Positions 1 through 7,239 of a stretch of 25,188 nucleotides of DNA are shown in pieces. The translations under genes were made by a program, and so were the position numbers. The first letter of the stretch is position 1; every line of letters starts with the position of its first letter. The DNA lies in NCBI GenBank assembly GCA_017532355.1, contig JAFXJK010000087.1:1-25188 (forward strand), written 5' to 3'. This DNA is from Oscillospiraceae bacterium. GTDB lineage: Bacteria; Bacillota_A; Clostridia; Oscillospirales; JAAYXM01. The notes beneath the pieces are model-generated. The model was not told the origin of the DNA and did not search any database. It worked only from the letters and a program-made list of their open reading frames with translations.

Positions 1-4
1 CGTT

Positions 5-43
5 AAAAAAGCGAGCTAACCGTCAGGTTATGCTCGCTTTTTT
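5..43. terminator. Bidirectional intrinsic terminator
   Basis: A perfect outer stem of AAAAAAGCGAGC against GCTCGCTTTTTT encloses an inner TAACC-GTCA-GGTTA hairpin. Six-base A and T tracts flank the stem, so it can terminate transcription on either strand. The gene it serves on the left is outside the window. Confidence 0.85.
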
Positions 44-122
44 GCCTTGAACTTCATCCAAAATTAAGCCTTTCGGGGTGCATACAGTTTTGAATTGAGA
101 TATTTTTCGTTTGTAGAAATAT

Positions 123-161
123 AAAAATTCCGGGAATACTGCCGTATTTCCGGAATTTTTT
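123..161. terminator. Bidirectional intrinsic terminator downstream of the 241-846 gene
   Basis: The stem AAAAATTCCGG pairs with CCGGAATTTTT and continues inward, after a G-T mismatch, as AATAC-TGCC-GTATT. On the minus strand it ends in a T run and lies about 80 bp after the stop codon of the gene at 241-846, so it probably ends that transcript. With the hairpin at 5-43 it leaves the window start double-terminated. I see nothing else of note in 44-122 or 162-240. Confidence 0.8.
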
Positions 162-240
162 ATGCATTACAGGCGGAAAAGAGCCATTCAAAACCAATAC
201 TTCCTTGTGTGGCTGTGGCCAATCCCTCACGGTGTTGTTT

Positions 241-846
241 TTACTTTTTCTCTTCTGTTTTTGGTCTGGGTTTTAAGACCATTGATTTGTAGCGGTGCCA
301 ATAGGTTTTTACCTGAACAATCTCAGCGTCCGTAAAGCGCGACTTTGCAAGACGATATGCCTTTGAAATTTCCTCACCCTCGAGACCGCCTGCGGCAAGG
401 CCTGCAAGGTAAGTTATATCCGCTTTGGTAAGACGTGAAGAAATAAGCTTCATCATCGCCTGCTTTTCTTCACGCGAGATGGAATCCGTGACCTTCTGGG
501 ACGCCGCCTTTACGGCTTCTTTTTTCTCGACAGGCTTCTTCTCTTCGGCAGGTTTCTTTGCCGGTGGCTTCTGCGCAGGCGTTTCTTCCTGCTTTGCTTC
601 TTCCCCAACCGTTTCACCGTCCTGCGGTATCTCTTCCGCCGGAGGAGCTATGATAATCTCTTCAAGCTCTTCCATGGAGAGCTCTCCGCTGTCGAGCATT
701 CCCTCAATCTGGTTCTCAACGAGCATATTCATTGCCTTATCGCCGAGGTAGTTCATAACGGCGTTGTATCCGAAATAGCCGCTGACGGCAAGGACAACGA
801 GAACACACGCGAGGATTATAAGACCTTTTTTAGTTTTCTTTTTCAT
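241..846 (-). CDS. Membrane-anchored protein with Pro/Lys/Glu-rich linker and helical C-terminal domain, function unknown
   Basis: A 201-residue protein. Residues 1-8 are basic, 9-30 form one hydrophobic segment (signal anchor or uncleaved signal), and 68-115 are a low-complexity Pro/Lys/Glu/Ala linker of the kind that spans cell wall. Residues about 122-188 look like a compact helical domain with recurring Leu/Ala and a SRFTDAEI motif. No Cys lipobox is present. The start follows GAGGTTTTTTAC. It lies downstream of the SLH gene but behind that gene's terminator, and no clear promoter fits in the 89-bp gap, so it may rely on read-through. I recall similar tails in uncharacterised membrane-anchored proteins of Bacillota, but I cannot name a family. 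The topology suggests a role at the cell envelope; no enzymatic motif is visible. Confidence 0.75.
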   Translation of the reverse strand: MKKKTKKGLIILACVLVVLAVSGYFGYNAVMNYLGDKAMNMLVENQIEGMLDSGELSMEELEEIIIAPPAEEIPQDGETVGEEAKQEETPAQKPPAKKPAEEKKPVEKKEAVKAASQKVTDSISREEKQAMMKLISSRLTKADITYLAGLAAGGLEGEEISKAYRLAKSRFTDAEIVQVKTYWHRYKSMVLKPRPKTEEKK

Positions 847-870
847 GTAAAAACCTCTTTTGCCTGATAC

Positions 871-900
871 AAAACAAGCGTCCGTTTTCGCGGACGCTTG
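871..900 (-). terminator. Intrinsic terminator of the SLH-protein gene
   Basis: A 10-bp perfect stem CAAGCGTCCG / CGGACGCTTG with a 6-nt loop. On the minus strand it is followed by TTTTGT. It lies 35 bp after the SLH-gene stop codon and separates that gene from the one at 241-846. Confidence 0.85.
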
Positions 901-935
901 CTGTCTGTTATGCTTTTAAAGCGTTTCCGCTTTGA

Positions 936-2750
936 TTAGAGAGCCGGGATTTCTGTGATGATTGCAAATGTAAATGTCTCTGTGCCAATCTTGCCCGTGA
1001 ACGTAGATGTAATCTCGTACTCAGCAGTCTTCTCAACCTTGATGCCCTTTGCTGTGAAGAGATCCTGGAAGAGGTAGTCTTCATTTACATCCTTAAGCTC
1101 ATACATATCAAGTGCATCGACAACGATGAATGAGAGATTCCAGAGAGTGAGCTCTTCATCGCCATTAACCGGAACGAGCTGGTTGTTTGTCTTGCCCGGG
1201 ATTGCTGCGATGATCGGAGCGATATCGTTCTCTGTGTCTGTAGAGAATGTAGCAAGAGCGTGTACGCTGCTCTTTGCCTTGCCTTCCTTTGTACCGATGA
1301 AGATTGTTTCAAGCTCTGTTGTCTCTACATCAAGACCTGTGAAGTCGAATGTAACTGTGTTGCCGGAAACTTCACCAAGGAGCTTCTCGCCACCGTCGTG
1401 TGTGATGTAGCAGTTGTCAAGAACTGTCTTCTTGCCGCCTGACGGAACTGTTGAAGAGTTCGGAGTGTCGCCTGCTGACGGAGTGTCAGGAGTTGACGGA
1501 GTGTCAGGAGTTGACGGAGTATCAGGAGTTGACGGAGTTGTCGGAGTCTTGTCAGTAACGCTTGTGTTCGGAGTCTCAACCTTTGTTCCCTCGCCGTTTA
1601 CAACAGCGTTGTCAACCTTACCGGAACCTGTAACTGTGTTTGAAGAACCGTTTGCAACAACGTTCTCAACCTTTGAACCTGCATCAACCTTAACTTCTGT
1701 GTTGTTACCTTCGATTGCAACGTCCTTGTACTCAGTGTCGCCGCCGAGTGTAACGTTTGCATCGTCTGAAGAAACTTCAACCTTTTCAGCAGAGATTTCG
1801 TTCTTGACTTCTGTTGCGTTTTCAGTAACAACAACCTTGTCAGCCTTTACGCCGTCTTCTGCCTTAACGCTTGCTTCGTGAACGGGGTTACCGTAAACAA
1901 CGTTTGAAACTGATGTTTCACCTGAAACTGTAACGCTACCTGCACGGACAACGAGGTCGCCGCTGACAGTTGCGTCCTTGATTTCTACTTCTTTTCCGCC
2001 GAGAGCATCAGCGATGATAACGTCACCTTCGATGATTGCGCCTGTGAGGTCAACATCCGGGTCAGTAACAACGATGTTACCCTTGATAACCTGGCCTGCA
2101 TAGCTCTTGCCCGGCTTTGCATACTCGCCAACAAGACGGTCGAGCATTGCTGCATACTCAGCGCGTGTTACGTTATCCTTCGGACGAAGGTCATTTGAGC
2201 TGCCGCCCTGAACAACTTTCTTTTCAATAAGAGCTGCTGCTGCATCCTTTGCCCAGTCAGAAACGTGATGAGCATCGTCAAATGCATGAACTGCGTCGTG
2301 GTTATCAGATGCGAGAACGAATGTACGGGCAAGGATAGTGAAAGCCTGCTCACGTGTAACCGGATCGTTCGGCATCATCTTGTTGCCTGCGCCTGTGATA
2401 ATCTTTGCAGCAACACCTGACTTGATGTAGTCTGCATACCAAGCGTCGATTGCAACGTCAACGAGGTGAGCGATGTCAGCCTTGTCGCCCTGTGCGCCGA
2501 GGACGCGAACCATCATAGCTGTAAGCTCAGCACGAGTGAGGTTGTCATCCGGACGGATTTCGCCGTTATCGCCCTTCATGATATTGTTCTCAACTGCGCT
2601 TGCAAGACCTGCATGCTTCCAGCTGTCAACTGCAGGAGCATCCTTGAAGCCTTCAAGTACGTTTGCTGCAACGTCTTCTGCGCCAACGAATGTAGCGAAC
2701 ATTGTGAAGCACAATGCAACAGCAAGGAGAACTGATAATGTTTTTTTCAT
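936..2750 (-). CDS. SLH-domain surface protein with beta-rich repeat region and Thr/Pro linker
   Basis: A 604-residue secreted protein. Residues 1-24 are a typical signal peptide ending FVGA. Three S-layer-homology domains follow at about 34-86, 95-145 and 157-210, each carrying the TRAE-type motif (LTRAEL at 71, VTREQA at 131, VTRAEY at 194). SLH triads bind pyruvylated secondary cell-wall polymer, so the protein should be non-covalently anchored to the wall. Residues about 219-395 are short beta-prone turns (GDVIIA, GDLVVRA, VVANGS, AVVNGE) resembling a bactofilin-like or right-handed beta-helix repeat. Residues 402-426 are a TPSTPD linker, and 440-604 form a further globular domain that I do not recognise. 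GGAAGGTG lies 7 nt before the ATG. The gene starts 46 bp after the CpsB-like gene with no hairpin between them, so co-transcription with the wzz-kinase-phosphatase genes is plausible. Its own terminator is at 871-900. Confidence 0.9.
   Translation of the reverse strand: MKKTLSVLLAVALCFTMFATFVGAEDVAANVLEGFKDAPAVDSWKHAGLASAVENNIMKGDNGEIRPDDNLTRAELTAMMVRVLGAQGDKADIAHLVDVAIDAWYADYIKSGVAAKIITGAGNKMMPNDPVTREQAFTILARTFVLASDNHDAVHAFDDAHHVSDWAKDAAAALIEKKVVQGGSSNDLRPKDNVTRAEYAAMLDRLVGEYAKPGKSYAGQVIKGNIVVTDPDVDLTGAIIEGDVIIADALGGKEVEIKDATVSGDLVVRAGSVTVSGETSVSNVVYGNPVHEASVKAEDGVKADKVVVTENATEVKNEISAEKVEVSSDDANVTLGGDTEYKDVAIEGNNTEVKVDAGSKVENVVANGSSNTVTGSGKVDNAVVNGEGTKVETPNTSVTDKTPTTPSTPDTPSTPDTPSTPDTPSAGDTPNSSTVPSGGKKTVLDNCYITHDGGEKLLGEVSGNTVTFDFTGLDVETTELETIFIGTKEGKAKSSVHALATFSTDTENDIAPIIAAIPGKTNNQLVPVNGDEELTLWNLSFIVVDALDMYELKDVNEDYLFQDLFTAKGIKVEKTAEYEITSTFTGKIGTETFTFAIITEIPAL
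1480..1533. repeat. Three tandem 18-bp units encoding the TPDTPS linker
   Basis: The plus-strand unit GGAGTGTCAGGAGTTGAC occurs three times head to tail, with one substitution in the third copy, and degenerates on both sides. It is in frame and encodes six residues (Thr/Pro/Ser/Asp) of the SLH protein's linker. Such tracts can change copy number by slippage and so vary linker length without breaking the frame. Confidence 0.9.
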
Positions 2751-2796
2751 AATAAAACACCTTCCCTAAAAATTTTTCCTTTTTGCTTTTTTATTT

Positions 2797-3474
2797 TTAC
2801 TCACCTTTGGCGAGTATTTTACGAGAAATTTCTGTAATCTGCTCCATAGGAGCTCCGATTTTCTTAACGGCTTTAGAAAACGCTTTGTATGACGACTCTC
2901 CTCTGCCGTGGGTATCGCTGCCGAGAACGTGGACGCTTCCTTTTCTTGCAAGGGAGAGATTTTCACGCTTTGCCTTGCCGAAGCCGATGACGGACTCCGC
3001 GTTCATCTGGAACTTTGCCGGAAGCGAGAGAAGCTTCTCTCTTCCGCGCTCGGAATATCTGTCGATATGGGCGATTATCGGGGAAAGCCCTCTTTTCTCA
3101 ATTATATCTGACACAAAGTCAAACATCCAATATGGCCAGGGCTCCGGCGGAAACTCAAGAAGAATGTGCTTCGTGTCTCCGATACAGAGCTTTGAAAGGT
3201 CCGGAAGCTCGGAGATTCCTATCGCAAGCTGGACCTCTGATGCCTTTACTATCTCAATGCCTGAATCGTTGTTCTCACGAAGGAGCGAGAACGCCTCTTC
3301 ACGGCGAGTGAGGAAGCTTTCTACCGAATCCTCTTCTATATAAAAATGCGGGGTTGCAACTATGGTGTCCACTCCTGCGGCTTTTGCGTACCTAAGCTGG
3401 GCAAGGCTTGTTTTTATATTCAGCGAGCCGTGGTCAGCACCGGGCAGGATGTGGGAATGAAAATCTACATACAT
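2797..3474 (-). CDS. cpsB: CpsB/CapC-family PHP-domain tyrosine-protein phosphatase
   Basis: A 225-residue cytoplasmic enzyme of normal length for the family. The N-terminus DFHSHILPGADHGS carries the metal-binding HxH of PHP-fold phosphatases (Wzb/YwqE/CpsB type). VATPHFY at about 40-46, an AHIDRY block and the C-terminal GSDTHGRGE provide further metal ligands. CpsB-type enzymes remove phosphate from the C-terminal tyrosines of the partner BY-kinase. Here it follows the kinase gene by 18 bp, which supports that pairing. It precedes the SLH gene. Alternative PHP activities such as histidinol phosphatase are much less likely given the neighbours. Confidence 0.92.
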   Translation of the reverse strand: MYVDFHSHILPGADHGSLNIKTSLAQLRYAKAAGVDTIVATPHFYIEEDSVESFLTRREEAFSLLRENNDSGIEIVKASEVQLAIGISELPDLSKLCIGDTKHILLEFPPEPWPYWMFDFVSDIIEKRGLSPIIAHIDRYSERGREKLLSLPAKFQMNAESVIGFGKAKRENLSLARKGSVHVLGSDTHGRGESSYKAFSKAVKKIGAPMEQITEISRKILAKGE

Positions 3475-3492
3475 GGTGGGAATAAGTTCTTT

Positions 3493-4305
3493 CTACTTCT
3501 TTTCTTCTGCCTTCTTCATCTTCTCAACAGAAGTCTTGTGGTTTTCCTTAAGCTCCTTCTGGGAATAGCCGTAGCCGTAACCGTAGCCGTACTTGTCGGC
3601 ATACCTTCTGCGGTAGCTGTACTTAGAGAAGGCCGTGCTTCGCTCTGAGTCGTTGAGGATAAATCCAAGGACCTTTCCTCCAACGTTCTCAAGGTCTTCG
3701 ATTGATTTGCTGAGAACTGAAACCGGAACCGTCTTCTCACGGACGACGAAGACGACGCCGTCAATCTTTGAAGCGAACACCGCAAGGTCCGTAACGAGGT
3801 GCACGGGCGGAGTATCGATAAAGATGTAATCGTATTTCTCCTTAAGGTAAGCAAGAAGGTTTTCAAACTCACGCGTCATAAGAAGCTCAGGCGGAGCCGG
3901 CGGCAATGTACCTGCCGGGATGACGTCGAGATTCTCGTACGCTGTTTTTTTAACGGGAACATCAGAAACAAACTTTCCGAGAACATCCGAGAGCCCGGGG
4001 GCAAGCGGAACGTCAAGGTAGTTATGTACCTGCGGCTTTCTCATGTCGACGTCGATAACAACGACCTTTTTTCCTACTTTGGTAAATGAAATTGCAAGGT
4101 TTAAACAGTTCGTCGTTTTTCCTTCGTTTGCGATGGTACTTGTAAAAGCAACCACCTTCTTATCGTTGCCGAGCATAAAGAGGAAGTTGGTGCGCATCTT
4201 CTTATACGCTTCAACAACGGAGAAATGACTTTCTTCGGAAAGGAGAGAACGTCTGACGTATTTTGCTGCTTTTTCTTTTTTTCTGAGAAAATCAAATACT
4301 GCCAT
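3493..4305 (-). CDS. cpsD: CpsD/CapB-family cytoplasmic tyrosine kinase (BY-kinase)
   Basis: A 270-residue P-loop kinase. Walker A lies at 56-66 (STIANEGKTTN), Walker A' at 82-91 (VVIDVDMRKP, Asp85 and Asp87) and Walker B at 161-167 (IFIDTPP, Asp164). The usual PGEGK before the catalytic lysine reads ANEGK here. The tail has eight tyrosines at 229-247, including a GYGYGYGY run, which is the classic autophosphorylation cluster that tunes polymer length. The enzyme needs activation by the cytoplasmic end of a Wzz-type membrane protein, which is encoded immediately upstream with a 1-bp gap. In Bacillota this split kinase/activator pair controls capsule or exopolysaccharide export. No glycosyltransferase, flippase or polymerase gene is in the window, so the polymer concerned is unknown. 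Confidence 0.93.
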   Translation of the reverse strand: MAVFDFLRKKEKAAKYVRRSLLSEESHFSVVEAYKKMRTNFLFMLGNDKKVVAFTSTIANEGKTTNCLNLAISFTKVGKKVVVIDVDMRKPQVHNYLDVPLAPGLSDVLGKFVSDVPVKKTAYENLDVIPAGTLPPAPPELLMTREFENLLAYLKEKYDYIFIDTPPVHLVTDLAVFASKIDGVVFVVREKTVPVSVLSKSIEDLENVGGKVLGFILNDSERSTAFSKYSYRRRYADKYGYGYGYGYSQKELKENHKTSVEKMKKAEEKK

Positions 4306-4306
4306 A

Positions 4307-5023
4307 CTACTTCGCCCCCTCTTTCTTTATACGTCTGCTTGTTTTTTCCTGCTCCAGGAGCTCAAAAGAGGGAATAACGCCTATAATCGGGAGACCGAAT
4401 TCTTCTTCAAGCGTAAACTCATCGCGAACTCTGGTATCCATAGCCTCGATGAGGATATAGAACGCCGCCGTAACGATTGCACCGAGGAGAATGCCGAGGA
4501 CGGTGTTCTTCGAAACGTTCGGAGAGGACGGAGATACGGGATAAGTCGCATAGTCAACTATCGAAACGGCACCGCCGTTGAGAACGCGTTTGAATTCAGC
4601 AGGAGCGACGCGCGTGATGGTGTCCGCGATAATCTGCGCTTCCTTCGGATTCGTGTGTGTAACGGAAATCTTGAAAATTTCAGTTGAAGAAACAGACTGC
4701 GCAGAAATCATACCCTTTATCTGCTGTGCGGTATAATCAAGGCCCGACTGCTCAGCAACCTTGTCGAGAACGGTGCGGCTGTTGAGGATAACAACGCAGG
4801 TATCAAGAAGCTCTCTGGAAACCTGAACGTCGCTCGTCGTAACGATGGAGGATTTTCTCTCAGTCATATTCGACACGTGAAGAAGCGTCTGCGACGTGTA
4901 AACAGGGGTCAGCAAAAACTGGCTGACGAGAAAGAACACGATGCCGAGCGTTGCCGCCACTGCAGCTATTATCTTCAGGTGCGCAACAAGCACCGTTATA
5001 ACTTTTTTGAGATCCATCTCCAT
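4307..5023 (-). CDS. Wzz/CapA-family chain-length determinant and kinase activator
   Basis: A 238-residue membrane protein. One transmembrane segment is near the N-terminus (about 8-36) and one near the C-terminus (NTVLGILLGAIVTAAFYIL, about 177-195), with an extracellular Wzz domain between them and a short cytoplasmic tail that should activate the adjacent BY-kinase. The ORF could open at 5032, but GGAGGT (5033-5038) abuts that ATG directly. The ATG at 5023 sits 9 nt downstream of the same site and is preferred, giving the N-terminus MEMDLKKV. It is the first gene of the operon driven by the promoter at 5152-5180, with a leader of about 120 nt in which CGGAACC (5051-5057) can pair with GGTTCCG (5093-5099). 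Confidence 0.88.
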   Translation of the reverse strand: MEMDLKKVITVLVAHLKIIAAVAATLGIVFFLVSQFLLTPVYTSQTLLHVSNMTERKSSIVTTSDVQVSRELLDTCVVILNSRTVLDKVAEQSGLDYTAQQIKGMISAQSVSSTEIFKISVTHTNPKEAQIIADTITRVAPAEFKRVLNGGAVSIVDYATYPVSPSSPNVSKNTVLGILLGAIVTAAFYILIEAMDTRVRDEFTLEEEFGLPIIGVIPSFELLEQEKTSRRIKKEGAK

Positions 5024-5151
5024 TAAAACCATACCTCCGGACTATAAAAGCGGAACCTTGAGAAATCAATATGTAACAACAAAAACATTCCGGGTTCCGA
5101 TAAAAAACAAACATTGCGGAGACTCGTTTATGCAGAATCCCCATCATGACG

Positions 5152-5180
5152 ATTTTAACACATTTAAACACTTTTGTAAA
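5152..5180 (-). promoter_or_regulatory. Sigma-A promoter of the wzz-cpsD-cpsB(-SLH) operon
   Basis: On the minus strand TTTACA is followed by a 17-bp spacer and TAAAAT, with TGT before the -10 giving an extended -10. The distance to the wzz start predicts a leader of about 120 nt. Confidence 0.75.
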
Positions 5181-5203
5181 GATTTTTTTCTTCTTTTTTT
5201 ATA

Positions 5204-6418
5204 TTATTTTGTAAAACTTTTAATTATTTTTTCGGCGGCTTCCGACACATCTTCATTATTCTCAATCTTTACGTCCGCAAAGCGGAGATATTTCTCGCGA
5301 CGTCTCTCCCAGAGAGCGGAAATATCCTTTGAAAGCGGCCTGCCGTCAGTTGCAAGAGCTGTAATATCTCTCTCAATAAGGTACACCGTTCCGTTCTGCG
5401 AAAGCGAGCGGTAGTTTTCTTCTCTCTCCACCACGCCACCGCCTGTTGCGATAACAAGCCCGCTTTCCTTTGCAACGTCCGCAACCACCTGCTTTTCTAT
5501 CTCGCGGAAGGCATCCTCGCCCTGCTCGGTTATTATCGCACCCGGAGCACCGAAGCGTTTTTCTATCTCCTCGTCCGTATCGACAAACCTTCGCGAAAGA
5601 GCTTTTGCAACAAGCTTTCCGACCGTACTCTTGCCGCTTCCCGGCATTCCTATCAATATAATATTGGAAAGCGAACGCGATACAGACTTCACGGCTTCTT
5701 CTATAAGAGCCTCCGGAAGCTTTTCGTCAAGAAACGTATCTGCCGCGCGATGGCCCTGCGCCGCAAGCATATACAGACCGCCTACGTGCGGAATGTGAAG
5801 CGCCTCAGCATCCTGCAAAAGCTTCGTTCTTTGGGGATTATATACGACATCCGCAACCGCTACGCACTTCGGAAAACGCGAAAGGTCTATCGCAGAGACA
5901 CCGACATTCGGATACATACCTACGGGAGTTGTGTTGATTATAACCTCTGCGTCACGGCAGATATCATAGACATTTTCGTAATTCACCTCGCCGCGGCGCG
6001 AAACAACGGTCATGCTCTTGGCACCCAGTCTCCTTGCTGCAAGGCGTGCAGTTTTTGACGTTCCGCCCGACCCCAGGATGAGAACACTCTTTCCCGACAG
6101 CGAAACACCGCCGCGCGAGAGCATATACATAAAGCCGAAGACATCGGTATTGTCGCCGTGGATTTTACCGTCGCGATATATAACCGTATTTACGCAGCCT
6201 GCCTCGCGTGCCGTATCTGAAAGCTCGTCGCAGAGTGAATACGCAAGCTCCTTGTACGGAATGGTAACGTTCATTCCCGAAAGAGCGCGGCTTTTTATAA
6301 GCTTTTCAGCCTCTTCTCTCGACTTTTCGTAATATTCATATTCGTAATCTCCGAAAACGGAGTGTATCTGCTTTGAAAAGCTGTGGCGAAGAGTTTCGCC
6401 GAGAAGTCCGAATTTCAT
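5204..6418 (-). CDS. aroE/aroK: Bifunctional shikimate 5-dehydrogenase / shikimate kinase (AroE-AroK fusion)
   Basis: A 404-residue cytoplasmic enzyme joining two shikimate-pathway steps: NADPH reduction of 3-dehydroshikimate, then ATP phosphorylation of shikimate. AroE part, 1-245: SFSKQIHS at 13-20 and NVTIPYK at 50-56 (catalytic Lys56), GDNTD at 88-92 (Asp92), nucleotide-binding GSGGTSKTA at 116-124, TPVGM at 164-168 and Gln221. AroK part, 251-404: P-loop GMPGSGKST at 257-265, VDTD at 279-282 (shikimate-binding aspartates), Arg305, GGG at 326-328 and lid arginine RPL at 360. Every key residue is present, so both halves should be active. No other shikimate-pathway gene is adjacent; it stands alone on its own promoter, divergent from an XRE regulator. 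GGGGGAG lies 6 nt before the ATG. No terminator hairpin is visible after the stop. Confidence 0.95.
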   Translation of the reverse strand: MKFGLLGETLRHSFSKQIHSVFGDYEYEYYEKSREEAEKLIKSRALSGMNVTIPYKELAYSLCDELSDTAREAGCVNTVIYRDGKIHGDNTDVFGFMYMLSRGGVSLSGKSVLILGSGGTSKTARLAARRLGAKSMTVVSRRGEVNYENVYDICRDAEVIINTTPVGMYPNVGVSAIDLSRFPKCVAVADVVYNPQRTKLLQDAEALHIPHVGGLYMLAAQGHRAADTFLDEKLPEALIEEAVKSVSRSLSNIILIGMPGSGKSTVGKLVAKALSRRFVDTDEEIEKRFGAPGAIITEQGEDAFREIEKQVVADVAKESGLVIATGGGVVEREENYRSLSQNGTVYLIERDITALATDGRPLSKDISALWERRREKYLRFADVKIENNEDVSEAAEKIIKSFTK

Positions 6419-6454
6419 AAGTGTCTCCCCCGTCGTGATTTTTGCTTCAAACTC

Positions 6455-6483
6455 ATTATATCACTTTTCCTCTTTTTTGAAAA
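6455..6483 (-). promoter_or_regulatory. Extended -10 promoter of aroE-aroK
   Basis: Minus strand: weak -35 TTTTCA, 17-bp spacer, perfect TATAAT preceded by TGA (extended -10). Its -35 lies only 3 bp from the -35 of the divergent promoter at 6487-6515, so occupancy of one should affect the other. Confidence 0.7.
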
Positions 6484-6486
6484 CCC

Positions 6487-6515
6487 TTTACAAATAGTAT
6501 AATTTGGCATATAAT
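6487..6515 (+). promoter_or_regulatory. Sigma-A promoter of the XRE regulator-acyltransferase pair
   Basis: TTTACA, a 17-bp spacer and TATAAT on the plus strand, about 35 bp before the ATG at 6550. The close fit to consensus predicts a strong constitutive or repressible promoter. Confidence 0.8.
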
Positions 6516-6549
6516 ATACACACTGTTACAGAATTTGGGGGTATTTCAG

Positions 6550-7236
6550 ATGAATACAAATTTTCCGAGAACGCTTTCGCTTCTCCGCAAAGAAAGCGGA
6601 CTGAGCCAGAGAAAGGTTGCAAAAGAGCTTCACGTTTCTCAGGCAGTTCTCTCTCATTATGAAAACGGTCTCCGCGAGCCGGGACTTGAGTTTGTCGCAC
6701 ACGCCGCGGATTTCTATAAGGTTTCCTGCGATTTTCTCCTTGGCAGAACCATGTCACGCGAGGACTATACCATAAAGCCGGAGGATCTTCCCGATATGTC
6801 GGAGGAGAAGGACAACGTTCTTCGCGGAAGTATGCTTGCCGCAATCTCGAAGAAGCTCGTTGTAAACTCCGTCAGCCTTATTTTCGACATCGTCGGCAAG
6901 GCAAAGAGCAAGAAGCTCATCTCCGAGACAGCAATGTTCTTCAACGTCGCAATCTACAAGGTCTTCCGCACTCTCTACCACGCCTGCGGCAAGAACAGCG
7001 AGGACTTCTTCTCGATAAACGACGAGGTCTGGGCAGAGCTTGCAAACGCAGAAATGGCACTCAATTCCTTTAACATCAAGTGTGCGGCGGAAAACGTGAA
7101 GCTTGGAGAGGACAGCGAGGAGGCGAAGCTTCCCGAGCTCTCTCCCGATTATATCTCAAGCGAGTACCCTGCACTCAACCAGTCTCTCAACTCCGTGCTC
7201 CAGACGGCAGGAAAGAGACTTGAAGGAAGGCTGTAA
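6550..7236 (+). CDS. XRE-family helix-turn-helix regulator
   Basis: A 228-residue protein. Residues 6-65 form an HTH_3/Cro-C1 domain (LRKESGLSQRKVAKELHVSQ, then LSHYENGLREPGLE and a FLLGR end). The C-terminal 150 residues are mostly helical and I do not recognise them; they may bind a ligand or dimerise. A TTG five codons upstream (6535) is possible, but GGGGG at 6537-6541 is the ribosome site and sits 8 nt before the ATG at 6550, so that ATG is used. The acyltransferase gene follows with a 3-bp gap, making a two-gene operon, and the gene is divergent from aroE-aroK. It may regulate itself and possibly the divergent gene. Confidence 0.85.
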   Translation: MNTNFPRTLSLLRKESGLSQRKVAKELHVSQAVLSHYENGLREPGLEFVAHAADFYKVSCDFLLGRTMSREDYTIKPEDLPDMSEEKDNVLRGSMLAAISKKLVVNSVSLIFDIVGKAKSKKLISETAMFFNVAIYKVFRTLYHACGKNSEDFFSINDEVWAELANAEMALNSFNIKCAAENVKLGEDSEEAKLPELSPDYISSEYPALNQSLNSVLQTAGKRLEGRL

Positions 7237-7239
7237 GCT

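Noticed and set aside
44..240. A minus-strand open frame between the first gene and the window start
   Set aside because: It runs straight through the terminator at 123-161, has no ribosome site and resembles no protein.
1480..1533. Short regular repeats as a possible CRISPR array
   Set aside because: The 18-bp units are contiguous with no spacers and lie in frame inside a coding gene. No cas gene is present.
1414..1881. 155-codon plus-strand ORF opposite the SLH gene, and other antisense ORFs there
   Set aside because: They are complements of low-complexity Thr/Pro/Val coding sequence, with no ribosome site or recognisable domain.
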